Of a stretch of DNA of 14,905 nucleotides, positions 1 to 7,017 are shown one piece after another. The notes under the pieces are model-generated. The model had not been told where the DNA came from. It searched no databases and was given only the letters and a program-made list of their open reading frames with translations. Each line of letters begins with the position of its first letter. Within the stretch, counting starts at the first letter, position 1. The position numbers and the translations under genes are program-made. Source of the DNA: CAZFLM01 sp964519955 (GTDB taxonomy: Bacteria; Armatimonadota; Chthonomonadetes; Chthonomonadales; CAJBBX01); the NCBI GenBank assembly GCA_964519955.1, contig CAZFLM010000115.1, positions 1 through 14,905 of the forward strand. The letters are read 5' to 3'.

Positions 1-1587
<1,587 letters not shown>

Positions 1588-1607
1588 CGCTTCGTCGTGC
1601 CCGCACA

Positions 1608-1649
1608 AGCAATCGGCCCCCGATCTCACTCGATCGGGGGCCGATTGCT
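1608..1649 (+). terminator. Strong hairpin after clpC
   Basis: A perfect 18-bp stem (1608-1625 pairs with 1632-1649) with a 6-nt loop begins 20 bases after the clpC stop. No T-run follows, so it may be an atypical intrinsic terminator or an mRNA 3'-end stabiliser. It is symmetrical and could act on both strands, also serving the convergent gene that ends at 1767. Confidence 0.7.
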
Positions 1650-1681
1650 CATGTGGTGCGGTTGGCAGCGAGCAGTGGTGG

Positions 1682-1738
1682 GGCGGGCGTCCCTGCCCGC
1701 CATGTAGTGAGTCGCGGTGCGGCGGGCGTCCCTGCCCG
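1682..1738. repeat. Two identical 18-nt GC-rich palindromic repeats
   Basis: The 18-mer GGCGGGCGTCCCTGCCCG occurs at 1682-1699 and again at 1721-1738, a 39-nt period, with GGTG/GTGCAG-type flanks. Each copy can fold as CGGGC-GTCCCT-GCCCG. They sit in the non-coding gap between clpC and the convergent gene ending at 1767. This looks like a dispersed intergenic palindromic repeat, but only these two copies are visible in the window. Confidence 0.6.
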
Positions 1739-1766
1739 TGCAGCGGCGAGCCATCGGCGGCAACCC

Positions 1767-2243
1767 CTAGCTCCGCTGCTCCTGTCGGCTAAGGCCGAAG
1801 GCATCCAGCACGTGCCGCCGCTGCCCCTCCGCGTCGTTGAGCGCCCTCTGCACATGGTGCGTGATCGCGGCCCCTTCCAGCGCCTCAAACGATACGAGGC
1901 ACCCGGCGGCGTAGGGGGCGACCCCGACCTTGAGCGAGTAGGCGTGATAGCCCAGACCGATCTCGGCGCGCTGGCGGATGAGATGGCGCAGGTGCCCGAT
2001 GTCGCTATCGCCGTCGGCCGCTGCGTCCTCGTCGCGCTCTTCGGCGCGGTCCGGGATGGCGGCAAGCGCGGCGGTTCGGCGCAGGCCGTCCAGGAACTCT
2101 TTGCGCTGGTCGGAGTCGCGGAAGAAGCAGCCGACGACGAGGCGTTCGGGCAGGCTGCGGCTGGCTGCCAGGCGGCGCAAGTCCGCATCGGGCGGATCGG
2201 TGACGCTCAGGCGGGCGTCGTTGGGACCAAGTCGTGTCGGCAT
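1767..2243 (-). CDS. Hypothetical protein, 158 aa
   Basis: I do not recognise the family. The ATG at 2241-2243 has a GGGAG Shine-Dalgarno 5 bases upstream, and a good sigma70 promoter lies about 100 bases further upstream (2348-2376), so the gene is well supported. The protein has no signal peptide or membrane segment and should be cytoplasmic. It opens with a polar stretch, then LVVGCFFRDSDQRKEFLDGL. An acidic linker DEDAAADGDSD lies near residues 70-80. The C-terminal half contains RQRAEIGLGYHAYSLKVGVA and a helical tail. It converges on clpC and diverges from the foldase gene. Other frames here are open too, because of the high GC content, but only this one combines a promoter, a ribosome binding site and a mixed-residue protein. 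Confidence 0.65.
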   Translation of the reverse strand: MPTRLGPNDARLSVTDPPDADLRRLAASRSLPERLVVGCFFRDSDQRKEFLDGLRRTAALAAIPDRAEERDEDAAADGDSDIGHLRHLIRQRAEIGLGYHAYSLKVGVAPYAAGCLVSFEALEGAAITHHVQRALNDAEGQRRHVLDAFGLSRQEQRS

Positions 2244-2347
2244 CGCGCTCCCAGTGGGTCGGAATGCGAGGCAGGCATGGCCCCGCGGCTGACCGGTCCA
2301 TCGCGCGCTGCCTGGGCGAGCGGCGATGTTCCGGGGGTTCGCCGCAC

Positions 2348-2376
2348 ATTGTAGGCCGTTCAGCGCCCGCCGTCAA
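2348..2376 (-). promoter_or_regulatory. sigma70-like promoter for the 158-aa gene
   Basis: Read on the minus strand, TTGACG (2376-2371) and TACAAT (2353-2348) are separated by exactly 17 bases. Five of six bases match consensus in each box. Transcription would start near 2341, leaving a leader of about 100 bases before the ATG at 2243. Confidence 0.6.
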
Positions 2377-2413
2377 GTCCGGGCTTGGCGCCGGGGCGGC
2401 CGGGGCATCCTGG

Positions 2414-2443
2414 TTGACGCCGGCCCGCCTTTGCGGCTACCAT
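2414..2443 (+). promoter_or_regulatory. sigma70-like promoter for the PpiC/SurA-like gene
   Basis: TTGACG (2414-2419) and TACCAT (2438-2443) are 18 bases apart on the plus strand. Transcription would start near 2450, about 65 bases before the ATG at 2516. The -35 box is identical to that of the divergent promoter, and the two -35 boxes are 37 bases apart, so the promoters fire back to back from one small region. Confidence 0.5.
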
Positions 2444-2515
2444 ACTGGGTTAGGGGATCGGCGTCCGCCGGCGCTCCTGCAGCCCTCTTCCAGTCCGAAA
2501 GGAGACGAACCCGAT

Positions 2516-3703
2516 ATGAATGCACGGTGCCTCGCGCGCAACGGTTGGGCCCTGCTCGCCGTCAGTTTGCCGCTCGGCTGGGCTGTGCCTTCCCTTGCCC
2601 AGGCCCCCAAGACGCCCGCTCCGGCCAAGGCAGCGGCGCCTGCGAAGACTGCTGCGCCCAGCGACCCCGAGATCATTGCCACCGTCAACGGCGAGAAGAT
2701 CACGCGCACCGAGATCGCCAACGAGCTGATCGACGACCAGTTGAAGAAGCTCTCGGCTACCGACCCCAACTTCGCGGACAAGGCGCGCCCCGTGGCCGGC
2801 TCCGTGGGTGTCCTCATTCTGAAGCGGCTGGCCGCCGGCGCCGGCACCGTGTCCGTCACGCGCGCCCAGGTCATCGAGTGGCTGTTCAAGGACAAGCCCC
2901 AGATCGTGACCGACTCGGTGCAGAACAAGATCCGCGAGGTTGTCATCGCCCAGGCGGCCAAGGCAGCCGGCGTCAAGGTGTCTGACGCCGACATGGACGC
3001 CCAGTACAAGAAGTCGGTGTCCAACGCGAAGGTCCAGCTCCGGCAGGAGGGCAAGTCGGACAGCCAGTTCCTCGCCGGACTCGGCATGCGGCCGGAGACC
3101 GTGCGGCGCCTCACCCGCACGTCGCTGGTGCTCGAGCGGCTGATGAAGGCCGACATCGAGAAGAAGAAGGGCAGCCCCTTCGGCGCGGACGATTACCTCG
3201 ACGCGCGGCACATCCTGATCCGCATTGTGCCCCCTGCGCCCGCCAAGCCCGGCGAGCAGCCGTCCAAGGAGGTCCAGGACAAGGCGGCGGCCGACGCCAA
3301 GGCCAAGATCGATCAGATCGCCGCGGACATCAAGGCCGGCAAGATCAAGTTCGAGGACGCCGCCAAGCAGTTCAGCGACGACTCCAGCAAGCTGCAGGAA
3401 GGCAAGGTGGGGGTGTTCGTTCGCGGCCAGATGGTGCCCGACTTCGAGAAGGCCGCGTTTGCGCTCGCGGCGGGGCAGGTGAGCGAGCCCGTGCGCTCCC
3501 AGTTCGGCTGGCACCTGATCCGCGTCGATCGCGTGGGCAAGGACATCTCGCCGGCCGAGCGCGACACGGCATTCCAGGGCTTGATGCGCAACAAGGTGAG
3601 CGGCTTCCTGTCGGAGCTGATGTCGAAGGCCAAGATCGTGAACAAGTGCCAGGCGCCGCCCGCCATGCCCATGATCAACATGGGAGGCGGCGAGCCCGAG
3701 TAG
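2516..3703 (+). CDS. Secreted PpiC/SurA-like parvulin peptidyl-prolyl isomerase
   Basis: This is a 395-aa exported foldase predicted to catalyse cis-trans isomerisation of prolyl bonds and to assist folding outside the cytoplasm. The ATG at 2516 is preceded by AAAGGAG (2498-2504). The N-terminus has an Arg-containing signal peptide with a hydrophobic core ending near PSLAQA. An Ala/Pro/Lys-rich linker (residues about 31-48) follows, then a helical SurA_N-like chaperone region (about 49-220). A parvulin domain lies at about 225-350, opening with ARHILI and including FEDAAKQFSDD, GQMVPDFEKAAFAL and FGWHLIRV. The last segment is family-typical and carries one of the active-site histidines. Only one parvulin domain is present, as in PrsA and PpiC, whereas E. 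coli SurA has two. There is no lipobox, so it is probably periplasmic or secreted. The gene is monocistronic between a promoter and a hairpin. Confidence 0.93.
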   Translation: MNARCLARNGWALLAVSLPLGWAVPSLAQAPKTPAPAKAAAPAKTAAPSDPEIIATVNGEKITRTEIANELIDDQLKKLSATDPNFADKARPVAGSVGVLILKRLAAGAGTVSVTRAQVIEWLFKDKPQIVTDSVQNKIREVVIAQAAKAAGVKVSDADMDAQYKKSVSNAKVQLRQEGKSDSQFLAGLGMRPETVRRLTRTSLVLERLMKADIEKKKGSPFGADDYLDARHILIRIVPPAPAKPGEQPSKEVQDKAAADAKAKIDQIAADIKAGKIKFEDAAKQFSDDSSKLQEGKVGVFVRGQMVPDFEKAAFALAAGQVSEPVRSQFGWHLIRVDRVGKDISPAERDTAFQGLMRNKVSGFLSELMSKAKIVNKCQAPPAMPMINMGGGEPE

Positions 3704-3726
3704 GAGCCGTCGGCATCCAGACGTCA

Positions 3727-3760
3727 GAACAGCCTGCGGGGTGTCCCTCGCAGGCTGTTC
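3727..3760. terminator. Bidirectional hairpin between convergent genes
   Basis: The 12-bp perfect stem GAACAGCCTGCG (3727-3738) pairs with 3749-3760. It is extended inward by GGG/CCC around a TGT loop with one bulged T. It lies 23 bases after the foldase stop and 21 bases from the end of the convergent regulator gene, so it can serve both. No T-tract follows. Confidence 0.75.
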
Positions 3761-3781
3761 GCGTCCGTGTGCTGGAGCGAG

Positions 3782-4735
3782 CTACCGGGCCAGCACCGTC
3801 GGCAGCAGGCGCTCCAGGACATCCACCAACTCGCAGGCATCTCGCGCGGTGAAATCTGCCCCGACGCGCGCCGCCGCATCCGCGTCATCGTTCACGCATC
3901 CGCCCCCGAGCCCGATCGCCATCGTCGACGCGGCGCTCGCGGCTCCCCGCAGGCGGCCGACCGTCTCCTCGGCCTTCGCCAGGTTCTGCGGCACCGCGCA
4001 GGACAGCAGGATCGCGTGCGGGTCCTTCGCCCGCGCCATCTCCACGAACGTGTCGGCGGGCACATCTGCGCCGAGATACGTGCACTGCCAGCCGTAGTTG
4101 GCGAGGACGTCGGCGATCATCCGCGGGCCGATCGAGTGCCAGTTGCCCTCCACGCACCCGATCACCAGGCGGCACGCTCTCGGCGCGCGCGCGACGTAGA
4201 AGTGCGTGGCGCGCGCCATCAGTCGCTCGACCGTCGCCGTGGCCAGGTGCTCGTCGCCAATGGTGATGGTGCCATCGACGAAGTCCTGACCGATGCGCGC
4301 CAGGCAGGGCTCGATGACCTCGACGTAGAGCCGCTCCATGGGCAAGTGCGCGCCCATGCAGTCGCACACGACCTCGCCGGCGGCGCGCTCGTCATGTGAG
4401 ACGAGCGCCTCCAGCAGGGCGCCGCTCCAGGATCGGACCTGGGCCCACTCGCAGCGCGGCTTGGGGGACGCGCCGACGCCGCGCAGCGCCGCCGACAGCA
4501 CGCTCTCGACGAGGGGATCGGCGAGCTGGTAGTAGACCTGACGCCCACAGCGCTGCGCCTTCACGATGCCGCGGTCGCGCATGCGCGCCAGATGGTTCGA
4601 GACGTTGGGCTGCTTCAGGCCGGTCGACTCGACGAGGGACATCACCGAGCGGGGTCCACTGCGGAGACCGAGAAGGATGTCACGTCTGGACGGGTCGGCA
4701 AGATCCGCAAGTATGGGATGGGCGGCACTCAACAT
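3782..4735 (-). CDS. ArsR-type HTH regulator with cobalamin (B12)-binding sensor
   Basis: This is a predicted cytoplasmic DNA-binding regulator of 317 aa that senses a cobalamin. Residues about 5-75 form an ArsR winged helix (LADPSRRDILLGL, recognition helix QPNVSNHLARMRDRGIV, wing GRQVYYQL). Residues about 105-185 resemble the four-helix B12 cap, with F152, nine residues, then E162-H163, parallel to the Wx9EH motif of the CarH photoreceptor. Residues about 188-310 form a Rossmann-like B12-binding domain with NWHSIG, where H200 is the expected lower axial ligand, then YLGADVP and IGLGGG. I chose the ATG at 4735 because the HTH begins right after it. It has GGAG 11 bases upstream, and a weak promoter (TTGGGG at 4843-4838, TAGGAT at 4819-4814) would give a normal leader. 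A TTG at 4807 could add 24 residues. The target genes are unknown. Confidence 0.85.
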   Translation of the reverse strand: MLSAAHPILADLADPSRRDILLGLRSGPRSVMSLVESTGLKQPNVSNHLARMRDRGIVKAQRCGRQVYYQLADPLVESVLSAALRGVGASPKPRCEWAQVRSWSGALLEALVSHDERAAGEVVCDCMGAHLPMERLYVEVIEPCLARIGQDFVDGTITIGDEHLATATVERLMARATHFYVARAPRACRLVIGCVEGNWHSIGPRMIADVLANYGWQCTYLGADVPADTFVEMARAKDPHAILLSCAVPQNLAKAEETVGRLRGAASAASTMAIGLGGGCVNDDADAAARVGADFTARDACELVDVLERLLPTVLAR

Positions 4736-4876
4736 GCGCGTGGGATCTCCAGCCAGGAAGGCGCTCGTTCGCCGCGACGACGGGACCGCGGCCTGCTCAC
4801 GGCGCAACGCACCATCCTATTCTGCCATACGCAGCACCCCCAACGTCCGCTCCTGGATAGCCTGGGTCCACAGAAC

Positions 4877-4914
4877 GCGCAGCCGGTGGCCCTCGATGGA
4901 ACCACCGGCTGCGC
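4877..4914 (-). terminator. Hairpin downstream of hflX
   Basis: The perfect 13-bp stem GCGCAGCCGGTGG (4877-4889) pairs with 4902-4914 around a 12-nt loop, about 60 bases past the hflX stop on the minus strand. A smaller hairpin, CCGCCCC-TGGA-GGGGCGG (4936-4953), sits between it and the stop. Together they probably separate hflX transcription from the downstream ArsR-B12 gene. Neither has a T-run. Confidence 0.6.
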
Positions 4915-4972
4915 TCGCTCGTCTCGACCTACGCCCCGCCCCTGGAGGGGCGGCCTCCGTGCCGGCCGCCGC

Positions 4973-6250
4973 TCAGTCCGGCGCGATCCGGTACTCCGCC
5001 AACCTCCCGGCCAGCTCCCGCGTCACGTCCGCCCGCACGTGGATGCCCTCCGGCCGATAGTCCGACCGCAGGACGCGCCCGTAGTCGTAGCACTGCGACA
5101 CCAGCTCGCTGCGGTCGTACGGGATCTCCAGCACCACCGAGACGAGGAGCGAGCTGACCGTGGCGATGACGCGGTCGATCAGCTCCGGCACGCCATCGCC
5201 GGTCTTCGCCGAGATGTAGCACGCGTTCGGCGTGTCGACCACCAGCTCCCGCAGCGCGTAGCCGTCGGTCACCGCGTCCGCCTTGTTGAACACGGTGATG
5301 CAGGGCTTCTCGCCCGCGCCCAGCTCATTGAGCACCGTGTGCACCGCCTCCCGCTGGATGTCCATCTGCGGGTGGCTGGCGTCCACGACGTGGATCAGGA
5401 AGTCGACCTCGTTGACCTCCTCCAGCGTCGCTCGGAACGCGGCAACCAGGTCGTGGGGCAGGTTGCGGATGAACCCGACCGTGTCCGTCAGCAGGATGGC
5501 CCAGCCGTCGGGCAGCACCACCCGCCGCGTGGTCGGGTCCAGCGTGGCGAAGAGCTTCGGGTCCGCGAACACCTCCGCGCCCGAGAGCGTGTTCAGCAGC
5601 GTCGACTTGCCGGCGCTCGTGTAGCCCACCAATGCGGCCGTGGGGAAGGGGAGGCGGCGGCGCAGGCTCCGCTGCTGCTGGCGCTGGCTGCGCACGTCGG
5701 CCAGCTCCTGCTGCAGGTCGCCGATGCGGTCGCGCACCTTGCGCCGGTCGGTCTCCAGCTTGGTCTCGCCCGCGCCGCCACGCACGCCGATGCCGCCCTG
5801 CTGCTGCTCGAACTTGGTGTACACGTTCATCAGCCGCGGCAGGAGGTAGGTGAGCTGCGCCAGCTCGACCTGCAGCTTGCCCTCGCGCGTGTGGGCGCGC
5901 TGCGCGAAGATGTCCAGGATGAGCTGCGTCCGGTCGATGACCCGGGCCTTGCTGGTCTCCTGGATGTTGCGCTGCTGCGTGGGCGTCAGCTCGCAGTCGA
6001 CGATGACCAGCTCGGCCTGTGTGTCGGCGACGGCGGCGGCCAGCTCCTCGGCCTTGCCCTTGCCGATGTAGTAGGCGGGGTCCGGCTCGCGCCGGTGCTG
6101 GTGCAGCTCGCCGACGACTTCCGCGCCGGCGGTGGAGGCCAGCGACACGAGTTCCTCGAGCGCGTAGCTCTCCACGCGGTCGTCGGTCTCGACGCAGACG
6201 ATGAGGGCCTGCTCTACCTGGCCCATGGTATGGGATGGCGTTCTAGCCAT
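4973..6250 (-). CDS. hflX: GTPase HflX (ribosome-associated)
   Basis: HflX is a translation-factor-class GTPase that binds the 50S subunit and splits stalled ribosomes under heat or other stress. The 425-aa protein has the N-terminal HflX subdomain with YYIGKGKAEEL and VDCELTPTQQRN. A coiled linker with the family signature GIGVRGGAGETKLETDRR follows. The G domain has G1 GYTSAGKS (209-216), G3 DTVGF (256-260), G4 NKAD (322-325) and G5 SAKTG. A C-terminal extension follows the G domain. The ATG at 6250 has a textbook AAGGAG six bases upstream, so I prefer it to an in-frame start at 6298. A TATAAT box lies about 170 bases upstream of this ATG, and hairpins follow the stop. The gene is probably monocistronic, and its length is normal for the family. 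Confidence 0.97.
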   Translation of the reverse strand: MARTPSHTMGQVEQALIVCVETDDRVESYALEELVSLASTAGAEVVGELHQHRREPDPAYYIGKGKAEELAAAVADTQAELVIVDCELTPTQQRNIQETSKARVIDRTQLILDIFAQRAHTREGKLQVELAQLTYLLPRLMNVYTKFEQQQGGIGVRGGAGETKLETDRRKVRDRIGDLQQELADVRSQRQQQRSLRRRLPFPTAALVGYTSAGKSTLLNTLSGAEVFADPKLFATLDPTTRRVVLPDGWAILLTDTVGFIRNLPHDLVAAFRATLEEVNEVDFLIHVVDASHPQMDIQREAVHTVLNELGAGEKPCITVFNKADAVTDGYALRELVVDTPNACYISAKTGDGVPELIDRVIATVSSLLVSVVLEIPYDRSELVSQCYDYGRVLRSDYRPEGIHVRADVTRELAGRLAEYRIAPD

Positions 6251-6591
6251 GAGTGCTCCTTGTTCCGCCCGTCCTCGGCACGCGCCGGCGGGCTCCACGA
6301 TGCGCGGCCGCGCCCCCGCCCCTCAGGCGTGCGCGCCGCGGCCTACGAAATGGAACTCGAAGTCAGAACCTCATCCGCATCGCCGTAACCCTCTCCGTCT
6401 GTTGCATATCCATCGGCCCATTATACACCGGCGTCGCGCGCCCAGGCCCCTTCCTGTATCGCGCGGGGGTGCGGCGGCGCTAAGTGTGGCGCGCCAGGGC
6501 AGGACATGCAGGGCACGATAGCGAACCCTGGCGGCGAGGCGATCCGTCTGTATGGAAGAGGTCGGCAGCTCGCTGCCGGCGGACGTAACAC
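6251..6591. other. Intergenic region: hflX leader and promoter
   Basis: No convincing gene is seen in these 341 bases. The left half, read on the minus strand, would be a leader of about 160 bases for hflX. It contains a 12-nt perfect palindrome GCGCGGCCGCGC (6302-6313) and other GC-rich foldable sequence. The TATAAT box at 6420-6425 belongs to hflX. The right part (about 6450-6591) has no clear promoter for the small plus-strand gene. Confidence 0.5.
6420..6425 (-). promoter_or_regulatory. -10 element (TATAAT) for hflX
   Basis: A perfect TATAAT on the minus strand stands out in very GC-rich surroundings. No good -35 hexamer is seen 16-18 bases upstream (GGCCTG at the 17-base position). It could be activator-assisted or read by a sigma factor with relaxed -35 needs. 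Confidence 0.45.
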
Positions 6592-6852
6592 GTGGCATCG
6601 TGGCAGGCCTTGCGCTCCGAGGCGGACGCCTATCGGGCCGAGTGGCGTGACGTCGAGGCTCTCGTCGTCGCGTCCGGGCATTCCCGCGCCGCATACGCCA
6701 TCTCGGCGCGCCTAGAGCGGCTCGACGAGGCCATCGAGGCCGGTGCGTCCTCCCGCGCATGGTGGCGGCAGGCGGCCCACCTGGTGGTCGCCGCCGGCCT
6801 CGTCCTGGCCATCCGCCTGCGCATCGCATGGCTCCTCATCGCAGCAAGGTAA
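6592..6852 (+). CDS. Small putative membrane protein, 86 aa
   Basis: I do not recognise this family. Nearly every codon in the frame ends in G or C, as in the neighbouring genes, which argues for real coding. The start is GTG at 6592 with only a weak GGCGGA-like site upstream, and no ATG is available in frame. The N-terminal two thirds are soluble and helical (EADAYRAEWRDVEALV, SARLERLDEAIEAG). The C-terminus is a single hydrophobic helix, about residues 63-84, containing HLVVAAGLVLAI and IAWLLIAA, so it may be a tail-anchored membrane protein. It lies 165 bases upstream of the CotH-like gene on the same strand. It could be spurious. Confidence 0.45.
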   Translation: MASWQALRSEADAYRAEWRDVEALVVASGHSRAAYAISARLERLDEAIEAGASSRAWWRQAAHLVVAAGLVLAIRLRIAWLLIAAR

Positions 6853-6861
6853 CCCCGCCGT

Positions 6862-6895
6862 TCCCTTCCACCTTTTACCTTTCACCTTCGACCGA
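6862..6895 (+). repeat. Pyrimidine-rich tract with CCTTT/CACCTT repeats
   Basis: This stretch of the plus strand is almost purely C and T and repeats short units (CACCTTTTACCTTTCACCTT). It lies in the gap between the small membrane ORF and the CotH-like gene and is strikingly strand-biased. Its function is unknown. It resembles a simple-sequence leftover more than a protein-binding site. Confidence 0.35.
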
Positions 6896-7017
6896 TCTCC
6901 CTGCCCCCATGCACTCCGTCACACCCCCCGCAGGTTCACCGCTTCTTCATCTTGGCCGCCTAAGATAAGCGTGTTGAAGGGTGATGTGGGATGAGATCCC
7001 CATTTGGAGGGTGTGAC

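Noticed and set aside
2234..2515. Upstream extension of the foldase reading frame
   Set aside because: It would bury the signal peptide and cross the promoter. The ATG at 2516 has a clear AAAGGAG and begins the signal peptide.
4736..4807. TTG start extending the ArsR-B12 protein by 24 residues
   Set aside because: The extra residues are polar with no ArsR similarity, and the likely promoter would place transcription start almost at the TTG. The ATG at 4735 fits the family better, though the choice is not certain.
6302..6313. 12-nt perfect palindrome as an operator
   Set aside because: It is pure G and C, in a region of about the same composition, and short palindromes of this kind arise often by chance there.
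4592..6388. A very long plus-strand open frame (598 codons) opposite hflX
   Set aside because: It is rich in Arg, Val, His and Gln with no domains and lies antisense to a gene with all HflX motifs. Such frames are expected opposite high-GC genes.
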